Made by a program: the position numbers and the translations under genes. The notes beneath the pieces were generated by a model. That model saw only the letters and a program-made list of their open reading frames with translations, searched no databases and was not told the origin of the DNA. A stretch of 60,889 nucleotides of DNA from Methylibium sp. (GTDB lineage: Bacteria; Pseudomonadota; Gammaproteobacteria; Burkholderiales; Burkholderiaceae_C). The DNA is taken from contig PNNH01000045.1 of NCBI GenBank assembly GCA_013824165.1, positions 1-60,889 on the forward strand, read 5' to 3'. Below are positions 36,648 through 45,999 of the stretch, one piece after another (position 1 is the first letter of the stretch; each line of letters opens with the position of its first letter).

Positions 36648-38480
36648 TCAGTCGGCGGGCTGTGCAGCCTCGCCAGGCTGGGGATTGATGAGCTCGGCGG
36701 GGTGCCACCCCCGCAGGCTGTTGAAAAAAGCCAGCGCGCTGGCGCGGGCCAGATCGCGCTTGAACAAAGGCGCTTCCTGCAAACGGCCCTGTGCCAGCAG
36801 CTCTTCGCGCAGGACGCCGGGCAGCAGGCCGGCCTCACGTCGCGGCGTCAGCCAGCGATTGTCAATCAAGAGCGCGATGTTTCCGAAGCTGCACTCGGTC
36901 AATTCACCATCGGTGTTCCACAGCAGCAGGTCGAAGGCCTCGGGCGGCTTGCTGCGCGTCAGCGCGTCGTAGCATTCGCGCCGTGTGGTCTTGTGCTGGA
37001 TGAACTCGGCCGAGGGGCCCAGGCTGTCGATGGGCCGCTCCGCCAGAGCCAGCTTCAGCGGCGTCGACGTGAGAGCCAGCGGCTCGACCCGCGCATCGAG
37101 CGCGCCGCCTTGCCCCAGCGTCAGGCGCACCCGCCAGCTGCCGCTCGCATGCGCAGCGGCGAGTTGGGCCAGCAAATCACGCAAACGCGCCTGCGAAACC
37201 TTGATGCCGAAATGCTGGGCCGTGCGCTGCAGCCGCGCCAGGTGGCCGTTGAGGCGCGGCCACTTGCCTTGCTCCAGCAACAAAGTCTCAAGCGCAGCGA
37301 TCGGTGCCTCGGCACGCAGCAGAAAGCGCATCTTGGCGCGCCATTCAGCGATCTCGGCCGCCGGCCGTGAATCCAGGGTGATGGCGCTGCCCATGCCGCA
37401 CTGCCATTGCCCCTGCACCCGCTCTACCGTGCGGATCGGCACGTTGAAGGTGGCCACGCCGCCGGGTTGCAGCAAGCCGAGTGCGCCGCAATACCAGCCG
37501 CGCGGCGCGGGCTCCAGTTCGCGGATGATCTGCATCGCCCGCACTTTGGGCGCTCCTGTCACGGAGCCACAGGGGAAAAGCGCGGCGAAAACATCGGCCA
37601 GGCCCAAGCCCGGGCGGCTCACCGCGGTGACGGTCGACGTCATCTGCCAGACCGTCGGCAAGGCATGCAGTTCGAACAGGCGCGGCACACGCACTGTGCC
37701 CAGGCTGGCCACGCGCCCGATGTCGTTGCGCAGCAGGTCCACGATCATCAGGTTCTCGGCCCGCTCCTTTTCGCTGGTGCGCAGATAGGCCTGGGCGGCC
37801 TCGTCCGCGACGGCATCGGCACCGCGCGGTGCCGTGCCCTTCATCGGTTGCGCGGCCAGCAGCCAGCTGCGCTGCGAATCCGGTACCGGACGCCAGTCAA
37901 AGAACAGCTCGGGCGAGACACTGGCCACTCCCGCTTCACGCAAGAAGAGCGAAAAGCCCCCCGGCTGGGACGCATGCAGGGCCAGGAACAGTCGTGCGGC
38001 ATCCGGCTCCCGATCGGCCTGGGCATGGATGCGCGTGGTCAGGTTGACCTGGTAGCAGTCGCCAGAGCGTATCCATTCGCGGATGCGCTCGATCTGGGCC
38101 GCCTCGCTGGCGTCATCCTGGCTGTCCTGCCAGCCCATGTCCCCGGTGTGGCACGCTGCTGCCGCAGGCCAGGCCTCCGGTTCGCAGCAGTACACCGCGA
38201 ACTCGGCCAGCGCGACCGAGCCGGCCTGCGTCTGCAGCGCGGCATCCAGGGCGCCGGCCGCTTCGTAGCGCAGGCCGCCCAGCACCCAGGCACCCCCGCG
38301 CGCTGCCGCATGTGCGGCATCCAGCACCTCGACCAACTGCTGCGGCGTGAAGGCGCGCAGCCACTGCGCTGGTGCCTCGTAAAAAGCGCCGCGCAGGCGT
38401 TCGCCATCCTCGCGGGCCAGCGGGTGACGCGGAAAGTCGAAAGCCGCCCACAGATCCTCGGGGCGGCGGCTCTCAGTCAT
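36648..38480 (-). CDS. pabBC: bifunctional aminodeoxychorismate synthase component I / aminodeoxychorismate lyase
   Basis: A 610-residue fusion for p-aminobenzoate (folate) synthesis. The N-terminal part (about 1-390) is a chorismate-binding PabB domain with AAQPMKGTAPRG, the PxKGT lysine that distinguishes PabB from TrpE, EKERAENLMIVDLLRNDIG and FPCGSVTGAPKVRAM. The C-terminal part (about 390-605) is a class IV aminotransferase (PabC-like) with EFIQHKTTRRECYD, supplying the PLP lysine, and LTECSFGNIALLI. Fused PabBC is common in Burkholderiales. It starts 10 bases after the orn stop and is followed 35 bases later by the SNF2-like gene. Confidence 0.93.
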   Translation of the reverse strand: MTESRRPEDLWAAFDFPRHPLAREDGERLRGAFYEAPAQWLRAFTPQQLVEVLDAAHAAARGGAWVLGGLRYEAAGALDAALQTQAGSVALAEFAVYCCEPEAWPAAAACHTGDMGWQDSQDDASEAAQIERIREWIRSGDCYQVNLTTRIHAQADREPDAARLFLALHASQPGGFSLFLREAGVASVSPELFFDWRPVPDSQRSWLLAAQPMKGTAPRGADAVADEAAQAYLRTSEKERAENLMIVDLLRNDIGRVASLGTVRVPRLFELHALPTVWQMTSTVTAVSRPGLGLADVFAALFPCGSVTGAPKVRAMQIIRELEPAPRGWYCGALGLLQPGGVATFNVPIRTVERVQGQWQCGMGSAITLDSRPAAEIAEWRAKMRFLLRAEAPIAALETLLLEQGKWPRLNGHLARLQRTAQHFGIKVSQARLRDLLAQLAAAHASGSWRVRLTLGQGGALDARVEPLALTSTPLKLALAERPIDSLGPSAEFIQHKTTRRECYDALTRSKPPEAFDLLLWNTDGELTECSFGNIALLIDNRWLTPRREAGLLPGVLREELLAQGRLQEAPLFKRDLARASALAFFNSLRGWHPAELINPQPGEAAQPAD

Positions 38481-38490
38481 GGCCGGGATC

Positions 38491-39054
38491 TCAGAGGCTC
38501 AGAAAGTGCTCGCGGTAGTAGACGAGCTCATCGATGGACTCATGGATGTCGGCCAGCGCGGTGTGAGCCTGCGCCTTCTTGAAGCCCTCATTGATGCCAG
38601 GCTTCCAGCGCCTCGCCAGCTCCTTGAGCGTGGACACGTCCAGGTTGCGGTAGTGGAAGAAGTCTTCCAGCGTGGGCATGTAGTTGGCCAGGAAGCGGCG
38701 GTCCTGGCAGATGCTGTTGCCACACATCGGCGACTTGCCGGCCGGCACATACTGTTTCAGGAACGCGATGGTCTGCGCCGCAGCGTCTTCCTCGCTGACG
38801 GTCGAGGCCTTGACGCGGTCGATCAGGCCACTCTTGCCATGCGTGCCCTTGTTCCAGGCGTCCATCTTGTCGAGCGTCTCGTCGCTCTGGTGGATCGCGA
38901 ACACCGGGCCTTCGACGCGCACCGTCAGATGGGGGTCGGTGACTACCACGGCCACCTCGATGATGCGGTCGGTATTCGGATACAGACCCGTCATCTCGAG
39001 GTCGATCCAGATCAGGTTCTGCTCATTCAGGGCCAGCGTGGGGGTGTCGCTCAT
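38491..39054 (-). CDS. orn: oligoribonuclease
   Basis: Essential 3'-5' exonuclease that degrades 2-5 nt RNAs and pGpG. The 187 residues show the DEDDh set: [13 protein letters not shown] (first Asp and Glu), [12 protein letters not shown], a central [11 protein letters not shown] and the C-terminal [15 protein letters not shown] containing the His and last Asp. An AAGGA ribosome binding site precedes the ATG at 39054. It diverges from the M48 protease gene across 66 bases, an arrangement conserved in betaproteobacteria, and heads the operon with pabBC. Confidence 0.96.
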   Translation of the reverse strand: MSDTPTLALNEQNLIWIDLEMTGLYPNTDRIIEVAVVVTDPHLTVRVEGPVFAIHQSDETLDKMDAWNKGTHGKSGLIDRVKASTVSEEDAAAQTIAFLKQYVPAGKSPMCGNSICQDRRFLANYMPTLEDFFHYRNLDVSTLKELARRWKPGINEGFKKAQAHTALADIHESIDELVYYREHFLSL

Positions 39055-39120
39055 GGGGGAGTCCTTGGGGATGTCCTTGTTCTTGCTGGGCGGCATTGTC
39101 GCAGCCCTACACTTCGCGCC

Positions 39121-40413
39121 ATGTCTTCGCTGTCAATTCCCGCACTCAATCCCACCGTCCTGAGCCTGGCCTTTGCGCTGGCGCTGCTCTTGTCGCTGGC
39201 GCTGAAGTTCTGGCTGTCCAGCCGCCAGCTGCGTCATGTGGTGCAGCACCGCGGCCAGGTACCGGCGGCGTTTGTCGGCACCGTGCCGCTGCCCGCGCAT
39301 CAGAAGGCCGCGGATTACACGGCGGCGCGCAGCCGCTTAGGCTTGTTCAGCACCGCGTTTGGCGCCTTGCTGCTGATCGGCTGGACATTGCTGGGCGGGC
39401 TGGATGCCCTCAACGCCTGGGTCTACGGGGCGCTCTACCCGAGCTACGGCGGCATGGTCTATCAGCTCGGCCTGTTGCTGGCCTTTGTACTGATCGGCGC
39501 CCTCCTCGACACACCCTGGGAGCTCTACAACACCTTTGTGCTGGAGCAGCGTTTCGGTTTCAACCGGACGACCTGGAAGCTGTATGTAATCGACGGCCTC
39601 AAGGGCGCGCTGGTCGGCGCCGTGATCGGCCTGCCGATTGCCGCGCTGATCCTGTGGCTGATGGGCGCGGCCGGCCAGTTGTGGTGGCTGTGGGCTTGGG
39701 GTGCCTGGATGGGATTCAACCTGCTGATCCTGGTGCTTTACCCGACCGTGATCGCGCCGTTGTTCAACAAGTTCGAGCCGCTGTCGGATCTGTCACTGAA
39801 GTCCCGCGTTGAAGCGCTGATGGCGCGCTGCGGCTTCGCGGCCAAGGGCCTGTTCGTGATGGACGGCAGCCGCCGGTCCGCGCATGGCAATGCCTACTTC
39901 ACCGGCATCGGTGCCGCCAAGCGTGTGGTCTTCTTCGACACCTTGCTGCAGCGCCTCAACGAGAGCGAAGTCGAGGCGGTGCTGGCGCATGAGCTGGGCC
40001 ACTTCAAGCACAAGCATGTGCTCAAGCGCATCGTCACGCTGTTTGCACTCAGCCTGGCCGGCTTTGCCCTGCTCGGCTGGCTGGGCAATCAGCTGGGCTT
40101 CTACCTGGGCCTGGGCGTGCGACCCAATGGCGCCGGGCCCAACGATGCGCTGGCCCTGCTGCTGTTCATGCTGGCGGTTCCGGTGTTCTCCTTCTTCTTC
40201 ACGCCGCTGTCCAGCGGACTGTCACGCAAGCATGAGTTCCAGGCCGATGCCTATGCCTGCGAGCAGGCCGACGGCCGTGCGCTGGCATCGGCCCTGCTGA
40301 AGCTGCACGAGGACAATGCGGGTACCTTGACGCCGGACCCGCTATTCGCCCGCTTCTACTACTCGCACCCGCCGGCCACTGAGCGCCTGGCCGCCCTGCA
40401 ATCGCGCGGATGA
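39121..40413 (+). CDS. M48-family metalloprotease (Ste24/CAAX prenyl protease-like)
   Basis: A 430-residue integral membrane zinc protease related to Ste24. Several transmembrane helices precede the catalytic site HELGH (290-294) preceded by ESEVEAVLA; the third ligand is the Glu in [28 protein letters not shown] is a strongly conserved M48 motif. Bacteria lack prenylated CAAX proteins, so the role is probably membrane protein quality control; this is inference. It heads a plus-strand series with phhB and rsgA. Confidence 0.93.
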   Translation: MSSLSIPALNPTVLSLAFALALLLSLALKFWLSSRQLRHVVQHRGQVPAAFVGTVPLPAHQKAADYTAARSRLGLFSTAFGALLLIGWTLLGGLDALNAWVYGALYPSYGGMVYQLGLLLAFVLIGALLDTPWELYNTFVLEQRFGFNRTTWKLYVIDGLKGALVGAVIGLPIAALILWLMGAAGQLWWLWAWGAWMGFNLLILVLYPTVIAPLFNKFEPLSDLSLKSRVEALMARCGFAAKGLFVMDGSRRSAHGNAYFTGIGAAKRVVFFDTLLQRLNESEVEAVLAHELGHFKHKHVLKRIVTLFALSLAGFALLGWLGNQLGFYLGLGVRPNGAGPNDALALLLFMLAVPVFSFFFTPLSSGLSRKHEFQADAYACEQADGRALASALLKLHEDNAGTLTPDPLFARFYYSHPPATERLAALQSRG

Positions 40414-40426
40414 ACCCGCTGAACCG

Positions 40427-40774
40427 ATGACCCCACCCATGATGAATCTGCTGCTGGCCCGCTGCACACCCCAGAGCGAGCCCCTGCCCCTGGAACAACT
40501 CGCTGACTGGCTGACCCAGGTGCCGGGCTGGCAGCCCGACCCCGAGCACAAGCTGATCGCCAGGCGCTTTGACTTCGACAACTTCTACCAGGTGATGGCC
40601 TTCGCCAATGCGGTCGCCGAGATCGCCCATGCGCAGGACCACCACCCGGACCTGATGCTCAGCTTCGATGCCTGCACCGTCAGCTTCAGCACGCACAGCG
40701 TGCGTGGCCTGAGCGCCAACGACTTCGTCTGCGCCGCGCAGGTCAGCGCCCTGCCCGAGGCTTCGGCCGAATGA
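40427..40774 (+). CDS. phhB: pterin-4a-carbinolamine dehydratase
   Basis: A 115-residue enzyme that dehydrates 4a-hydroxytetrahydrobiopterin-type compounds, recycling the pterin cofactor of phenylalanine hydroxylase, and may also have a regulatory role. The signature HAQDHHPDLMLSFDACTVSFSTHS with the catalytic His-His-Pro is present, preceded by RRFDFDNFYQVMAFANAVAEIA. No phenylalanine hydroxylase gene is nearby. Starts at 40427, 40439 or 40442 are possible. It overlaps rsgA by 4 bases. Confidence 0.93.
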   Translation: MTPPMMNLLLARCTPQSEPLPLEQLADWLTQVPGWQPDPEHKLIARRFDFDNFYQVMAFANAVAEIAHAQDHHPDLMLSFDACTVSFSTHSVRGLSANDFVCAAQVSALPEASAE

Positions 40775-41682
40775 CGGCCAAGCACGCGCATCTGAAGCTG
40801 GGCCTGGTGGTGCGCGGCCACGGCCGGCACTATGTGGTGGAGGACGACACCGGCCGGCGCCGCGTCTGTCATCCGCGCGGCAAGAAGAGCGATTGCGTGG
40901 TTGGCGATCAAGTGCGCTGGGCCGAGGTCAGCAGCGATGAGGGCGTGATCGAGGCGGTCGAGCCGCGGCGCAATCTGCTGTTCCGCCAGGACGAATGGAA
41001 GACCAAGAGCTTTGCCGCCAATCTGGACCAGCTGCTGGTGCTGGTGGCGGTGGAACCGGTGTTCAGCGAATCGCAGCTGGCGCGCGCCTTGATCGCGGCC
41101 GAGAGTGCCGGCATTTCAGCCAGCATCGCGCTGAACAAGACCGACCTGCCCGGCATAGAAGTCCAGCGCGCGCGCCTTCAGCCCTACCGGGACATGGGCC
41201 TGCATGTGATGGAGCTCGCGCTGAAGGCCGACCCCGACGGTTCGCGCGCGCTTCTCGCGCCCTGGCTGGACGGCAAGCGCACCTTCGTGCTCGGTCCCAG
41301 CGGCACCGGCAAGAGCACGCTGATCAATCTGCTGATTCCGGATGCGCTGGCCCAGGTGGGCGACATATCGCAGGCCCTCAACTCAGGCCGCCACACCACC
41401 ACGACCACGCAGTGGTACTGGATGGACGCGCAGCGCCGCAGCGCGCTGATCGATTCGCCCGGTTTCCAGGAGTTCGGCCTGCAGCAGATCGAGCCGGCCC
41501 AGTTGCCGCTGCTGATGCCGGACCTGCGCAAGCATGCCGGCGACTGCCGCTTCTACAACTGCAGCCATCAGCATGAGCCGGGCTGCGGCGTGCGCACCGC
41601 GGTCGATGCCGGCCTGATCAGCGCGCAGCGCTACCGCATCTACGGCGAGATCCTGTCCGAGCTGTCGACGCGGCGCTGGTGA
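40771..41682 (+). CDS. rsgA: ribosome small subunit-dependent GTPase RsgA
   Basis: A 303-residue circularly permuted GTPase that assists late maturation of the 30S subunit. An OB fold (about 8-70) comes first, then the permuted G domain with G4 NKTD (122-125) preceding G1 GPSGTGKST (175-183), the T-rich switch GRHTTTTTQWY, G3 DSPGFQEF, and a C-terminal zinc-binding CRFYNCSHQHEPGCGV. All features are intact and length is normal. Translationally coupled to phhB by an ATGA overlap. Confidence 0.96.
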   Translation: MTAKHAHLKLGLVVRGHGRHYVVEDDTGRRRVCHPRGKKSDCVVGDQVRWAEVSSDEGVIEAVEPRRNLLFRQDEWKTKSFAANLDQLLVLVAVEPVFSESQLARALIAAESAGISASIALNKTDLPGIEVQRARLQPYRDMGLHVMELALKADPDGSRALLAPWLDGKRTFVLGPSGTGKSTLINLLIPDALAQVGDISQALNSGRHTTTTTQWYWMDAQRRSALIDSPGFQEFGLQQIEPAQLPLLMPDLRKHAGDCRFYNCSHQHEPGCGVRTAVDAGLISAQRYRIYGEILSELSTRRW

Positions 41683-41704
41683 GCCAGCACCGCCCAGCCA
41701 CGTC

Positions 41705-42001
41705 TCACTCGAGGCGCGGCGCGCCCGGGCGAACTTCGCGCACCTCGCGCACTTCGACATCGACCACATCAGCACTGGCGGCGCGGGCTCGCGCAAAGCC
41801 AGCGCCAGCGCGGAACTGACGCGCACGGGCAAAGCCCGACAGGTCCACCGTGGGGCGGCGGCCGCGGATCAGGCTCCACAGCAGCAGTCCCAGCATGCTG
41901 ATCACGGCCACCGACAGAAGAAACAGCACCAGCACCAGCGTGGCGACTGCCAGCACGATGCGCACCAGGAAGGAAAAGAAGGCAGAGATCACGGACATCA
42001 T
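41705..42001 (-). CDS. small membrane protein, hypothetical
   Basis: A 98-residue protein with a long N-terminal hydrophobic region (about residues 5-45, one or two helices) followed by RGRRPTVDLSGFARARQ and an Ala/Arg/Val-rich soluble tail. An AAAGG lies directly before two adjacent ATG codons; the second (41998) gives better spacing. The strong membrane segment argues for a real gene. It is downstream of the SDR gene on the same strand (18-base gap) and convergent with rsgA. Not recognised. Confidence 0.6.
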   Translation of the reverse strand: MMSVISAFFSFLVRIVLAVATLVLVLFLLSVAVISMLGLLLWSLIRGRRPTVDLSGFARARQFRAGAGFARARAASADVVDVEVREVREVRPGAPRLE

Positions 42002-42019
42002 CCTTTGCTGGGTGCCTGG

Positions 42020-42775
42020 TCAACCACGCCCGACAAAAGGCATCTTGGTGGCCATCACCGTCATGAATTGAACATTCGCCTCGAGCGGCAATGAGGCCAT
42101 ATAGAGCAGCGCCGAGGCCACATGGGCCACATCCATCGTCGCTTCCACGGCAATCTGACCATTGGCCTGGCGCACGCCTTGGGTCATCGGCTGGGCCATC
42201 TCGGTCAAGGCGTTGCCAATGTCCAGTTGGCCGCAGGCGATGTCATGCGCGCGGCCGTCAAGCGACAGGCATTTGGTCAGGCCGGTGATCGCATGTTTGG
42301 TCGATGTGTAGGCGGCAGAGTTGGGGCGCGGCGCATGCGCCGAGATCGAGCCGTTGTTGACGATGCGCCCGCCGCGCGGGCTCTGGTTCTTCATCAGCTT
42401 GAAGGCCGCACGGGCGCACAGAAAACTGGCCGTCAGGTTCACATCAACCACCGCCTGCCACTGGGCCACGCTCAACTCGTCAATCGGCACGGCCGGCGCC
42501 GAGATGCCGGCGTTGTTGAACAGCAGGTCCAGGCGGCCAAACTCGGCGCGCACACGCTCAAAGGCGGCATCCACCTCCGCTTCCTTGCCCGCGTCGGCGG
42601 GCAGGATCAGCGCCCGGCTCGGATCGGCGGCCTGGGCCGCCGTCTCCTCCAGCGCTTGCGGCCTGCGGCCAAGCAGGGCCACGCGGTAGCCGGCATCCAG
42701 CAGCGCCAGGGCGCAGGCCCTGCCGATGCCACTGCCGGCGCCAGTCACCAATGCGAATTTGCCAGTCTCAGTCAT
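42020..42775 (-). CDS. SDR-family NAD(P)-dependent oxidoreductase
   Basis: A 251-residue classical short-chain dehydrogenase/reductase. The cofactor motif TGAGSGIG (11-18), NNAG (87-90), catalytic S143, Y156 and K160 (YTSTK) and the N of DVNLTASF (N113) are present. The opening [20 protein letters not shown] and [12 protein letters not shown] suggest NADP preference through the Arg pair. Substrate unknown. No pathway neighbours. Confidence 0.92.
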   Translation of the reverse strand: MTETGKFALVTGAGSGIGRACALALLDAGYRVALLGRRPQALEETAAQAADPSRALILPADAGKEAEVDAAFERVRAEFGRLDLLFNNAGISAPAVPIDELSVAQWQAVVDVNLTASFLCARAAFKLMKNQSPRGGRIVNNGSISAHAPRPNSAAYTSTKHAITGLTKCLSLDGRAHDIACGQLDIGNALTEMAQPMTQGVRQANGQIAVEATMDVAHVASALLYMASLPLEANVQFMTVMATKMPFVGRG

Positions 42776-42817
42776 TCCAGAAAAAAGTCGGTGCGGGAAA
42801 CAGGCGCGATCATGACA

Positions 42818-43129
42818 TCAGTTGCTGGTGACTGCCGAGGCCAAGGTGATCGGGCTGCGGCGCCCTTCGATGATGACGCGTGGCAGCTGTGCCGGTGCCT
42901 CGTGGCCGGCAGACGTCGGCGCTTGTTCAAGCAGTTGCTGGGCGCGCGCAGCGGCCTGGCTGGGCTGGCTATAGCCCTCGACGACGACTTGCGGCAGTTG
43001 TTGGACCACGAGCGGCGCAGGGGCCTGAAGCAGGAATGCGGACAAGCCGAGCAAGACCCCACCCGTGAGCAGCACGGCGAACAGCTTGTGCTTGGCGTAG
43101 CGGTCAAAGCAGGGAATGGTCTTTTGCAT
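42818..43129 (-). CDS. small single-pass membrane protein, hypothetical
   Basis: A 103-residue protein: short cytoplasmic N-terminus (CFDRYAKHK), one transmembrane helix (about 16-34), and a periplasmic tail containing two similar short motifs, LPQVVVEGYS and LPRVIIEGRR, separated by an Ala/Gln-rich linker. The ATG at 43129 has a strong AGGAGAG ribosome binding site about 6 bases upstream, which decides against the GTG at 43210. Function unknown; the repeated motif could be a binding or TonB-box-like element. Confidence 0.72.
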   Translation of the reverse strand: MQKTIPCFDRYAKHKLFAVLLTGGVLLGLSAFLLQAPAPLVVQQLPQVVVEGYSQPSQAAARAQQLLEQAPTSAGHEAPAQLPRVIIEGRRSPITLASAVTSN

Positions 43130-43296
43130 GGCAGCTCTCCTGGGTCTGCAGCCGGCCTGAATGGCGGCTGCGATGGACACAGTGTGCTCAGTGCAAACCC
43201 GGATTCCCACCCGACTGCGACGGACACCGGAATCAGCGCGACCACCTGCCGATGGCCGCGATGAACGGTCGGCAGTGGGTCGGCGGAGCCCAGGGA

Positions 43297-44337
43297 TTAC
43301 CCTTGTGCCACTCCAACCAGCAAGCCCTGCCGGCGCGCGGCCAGCAACAACTCATCGTCCTGCGGCACCAGACGGCTGCAACCGGCCACGTCGCCCAGTG
43401 GGACGGCGACGCAACGCGCCTGCTGCAGGGCGACCATGTGATTGAAGCGTCGTTGCAGCACCAGTTCCGCCGCCTGCACGCCAAAGCGCGTGGCTAATGC
43501 CCGATCGAAAGCGGTCGGCGAGCCACCGCGCTGCAGATGGCCCAGCAGCGTGAAGCGGGGATCGGCCTCCGGCCCAAGGCGTTGGCCGAGCGCCTGCATC
43601 AGGCGCTGCCCGATATTGCCCGGCCCGTCCGGGTCCAGGCCATCGACCTGCGCCCCTTCCGCCACGCAGACTATGGCGTAGCCCTGCTCAGCGCGGCGCT
43701 GCTCGCACAGCGCCGCCAGCGCGTCCACATGGCAGGGCCATTCGGGCAGCACGATGGCGTCGGCGCCACCGGCCACACCGCCCTCAAGAGCGATCCAGCC
43801 GGCGTGCCGACCCATGGTCTCCAGCACCATCACGCGACCGTGGCTGCGCGCCGTGGTCTCCAGCCGGCCCAGCGCATCGGCCACCACCGCGACCGCGCTG
43901 TCGAAGCCAAAGCTGCGCTCGTTGTGCATCAGATCGTTGTCGATGGTCTTGGGCACGCCGACCACCGGCACGCCCAGCCGGGCGAACTTCTCGGCGATGG
44001 TCATCGTGCCGTCACCGCCCACGGCCACCAGTACATCGATCTGATGGCGCTCCAGACAGGCCAGTGCGCGCGCCGAGCAATCCGCACCGCCGGCACCGAA
44101 GTAGGCAAAGGGGTCAGCTTTGTTGTGGCTGCCCAGCAGCGTGCCCCCGACATTGATCAGGCCGCGCACCGCCGCCGGGTCCAGCGGCACCACGCGATCC
44201 TCCAGCAGGCCCAAAAAGCCTTGGCGAACACCGCTCACCTTGCCAGCGCCAGCCTGGCTGAGCGCCAGCGTGACGCTGCGGATCACCGCATTGAGTCCGG
44301 GGCAGTCACCGCCGCCGGTCAGTATGGCCACATGCAT
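43297..44337 (-). CDS. pfkA: 6-phosphofructokinase
   Basis: A 346-residue PfkA-family kinase converting fructose 6-phosphate to fructose 1,6-bisphosphate. Visible motifs are the phosphoryl-donor site GGDG (107-110), PKTIDND (129-135) with catalytic Asp, and GRHAGWIALEGG. The combination of Gly in GGDG with Lys in PKTIDND marks the actinobacterial-like group III enzymes, where Gly at the first position favours ATP and Asp favours pyrophosphate. So ATP is the likely donor. A GAGAGGG ribosome binding site supports the ATG at 44337. No glycolysis neighbours. Confidence 0.92.
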   Translation of the reverse strand: MHVAILTGGGDCPGLNAVIRSVTLALSQAGAGKVSGVRQGFLGLLEDRVVPLDPAAVRGLINVGGTLLGSHNKADPFAYFGAGGADCSARALACLERHQIDVLVAVGGDGTMTIAEKFARLGVPVVGVPKTIDNDLMHNERSFGFDSAVAVVADALGRLETTARSHGRVMVLETMGRHAGWIALEGGVAGGADAIVLPEWPCHVDALAALCEQRRAEQGYAIVCVAEGAQVDGLDPDGPGNIGQRLMQALGQRLGPEADPRFTLLGHLQRGGSPTAFDRALATRFGVQAAELVLQRRFNHMVALQQARCVAVPLGDVAGCSRLVPQDDELLLAARRQGLLVGVAQG

Positions 44338-44503
44338 GGGTTCCCTCTCTTGCTGAGGGTGGTCATCCTGCCATGCCAGACTGAAGCGCTCAAGGGAGAA
44401 GACGCCACGTCGAGGCGCTAGACTCCCGCAGTTGCCAACGCAGCGCAAGCCATGTGATCGTCCGCGTGGCCCGTGTGCATGAACGTCGAACTGGAGAGTT
44501 GAT

Positions 44504-44926
44504 TTGTCCGAGAACCACAGCACAAGCGCCAGCGACGCGGCTTCGTCCGCGCCGGGCCGCCTGCTCTACATCGAGGACAACCCTGTCAATCGCCTCGTGG
44601 TCGAAGAGCTGGTGGGCATGCGCTCCGGCCTGCAGCTGGAATGCGCCGAGACCGGCACCGAAGGCGTGGCCAAGGCCATCAGCATGCGGCCGCAGCTCAT
44701 ATTGCTGGACATGCAGTTGCCTGATTTCGACGGCTACGAAGTGCTGACACGACTGAAGGCACACCCGGCGACCGCCGGCATCACGGTGATCGCACTGTCG
44801 GCCGACGCTTCGCCCGAAGACAGCCAGCGCGCCTTGCGCGCCGGTTTCAAGGCCTACTGGACCAAGCCCATCGATTTCGCCGCCTTCCTGGCCGGCATCG
44901 ACGCCGTCTTCTCCGCGGCGGTTTAG
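44504..44926 (+). CDS. stand-alone response regulator receiver domain
   Basis: A 140-residue CheY-like protein with nothing beyond the receiver domain. Acidic pair E24/D25 (LYIEDNPVN), phosphoacceptor D69 (LILLDMQLPDFDG), S/T switch (ALSADAS) and K121 (YWTKPID) are all present. Such single-domain regulators relay phosphate between hybrid kinases or act by protein contact. Start is a TTG at 44504 with GGAGAG upstream. No kinase is adjacent; orphan kinases at 24101 and 54445 are possible partners. Its stop codon overlaps the stop of selD on the other strand. Confidence 0.9.
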   Translation: MSENHSTSASDAASSAPGRLLYIEDNPVNRLVVEELVGMRSGLQLECAETGTEGVAKAISMRPQLILLDMQLPDFDGYEVLTRLKAHPATAGITVIALSADASPEDSQRALRAGFKAYWTKPIDFAAFLAGIDAVFSAAV

Positions 44927-45999
44927 CTCACGCTCAGGCGCGGCTGCGCGCTGCGCTCGCCGATGCGGCCGACCACCGCGGCCCGCGCAAAGCCATGGCG
45001 GGCGAAGATGGCCAGCACAGCATCCAGCGCGTCCGGCGAGCAGGACACCAGCAGGCCGCCGCTGGTCTGCGGATCGCTCAACAAGGCTTGGTCCTCGGCC
45101 GCAAAGCCGGCGGGCAGCGCCACTTCAGCACCGTAGGCGGACCAGTTGCGCCCCGAAGCACCGGTCACAAAACCCTGGCTGGCCAGCGCGCGCACGCCCT
45201 CCAGCAGCGGCACGCTTTGCCAGTCGAGTTCCAGCGTACAGCCTGCGCCACGCGCCATCTCAAGACTGTGTCCGGCCAAACCGAAGCCCGTCACGTCGGT
45301 GATGGCATGCACGCCCGCAAGCGCTGCCAGGTCCGGCCCCGGCGTGTTGAGCTGGGTGGTGTTGGCAATCATCTGGGCATAGCCCGCCTCGTCGAGCTGG
45401 CCCTTCTTCAGCGCCGCACTCATCACGCCAACGCCCAGCGGCTTGCCGAGCACCAGCAGATCACCGGGCTGTGCATCGGCATTGCGCTTCACGCGCGAGG
45501 GATGGATCAGACCCAGGGCCACGAGGCCGTAGATGGCCTCGACCGAATCGATCGTGTGGCCGCCGGCAATCGGGATGCCGGCCTCGCGGCAGATGGACGC
45601 CCCGCCCTCCAGCACCCGGCCGATGGTGGCCGTCGACAGCCGCCCGATCGGCATGCCCACCAGGGCCAGCGCCATGATGGGACGCCCGCCCATCGCGTAG
45701 ACATCGCTGATGGCATTGGTGGCCGCGATGCGCCCGAAGTCGAAGGGGTCATCGACGATAGGCATGAAGAAGTCGGTGGTGGCGATCAGCGCCTGCTCGT
45801 CGTTGAGCTGATAGACCGCCGCGTCGTCGGCGGTCTCGATGCCGACCAGCAGTTCCTTGGGGATGGGCAGGCTGGCCGTGCCTTTGAGAATCTGCGACAG
45901 CACGCCCGGCGCGATCTTGCAGCCGCAGCCGCCGCCGTGCGACAGCGAGGTCAGGCGAGGTTCATCGGGCATTGCATTGGTGTTTGTCGTATCGCTCAT
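44923..45999 (-). CDS. selD: selenide, water dikinase (selenophosphate synthetase SelD/SenC)
   Basis: Makes selenophosphate, the activated selenium donor, from selenide and ATP. The 358 residues contain the catalytic Cys and Lys in SHGGGCGCK (C25, K28), the ATP-binding Asp residues in TADDAAVYQL and ATTDFFMPIVDD, FGRIAATNAISDVYAMGG, AGGHTIDS and SDPQTSGGLL. Cys replaces selenocysteine at the active site. It overlaps the glycosyltransferase gene by 4 bases (ATGA). That pairing, and no selA, selB or selU in view, fits SenC of the selenoneine/selenosugar pathway, though a general SelD role is equally possible. Confidence 0.94.
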   Translation of the reverse strand: MSDTTNTNAMPDEPRLTSLSHGGGCGCKIAPGVLSQILKGTASLPIPKELLVGIETADDAAVYQLNDEQALIATTDFFMPIVDDPFDFGRIAATNAISDVYAMGGRPIMALALVGMPIGRLSTATIGRVLEGGASICREAGIPIAGGHTIDSVEAIYGLVALGLIHPSRVKRNADAQPGDLLVLGKPLGVGVMSAALKKGQLDEAGYAQMIANTTQLNTPGPDLAALAGVHAITDVTGFGLAGHSLEMARGAGCTLELDWQSVPLLEGVRALASQGFVTGASGRNWSAYGAEVALPAGFAAEDQALLSDPQTSGGLLVSCSPDALDAVLAIFARHGFARAAVVGRIGERSAQPRLSVS

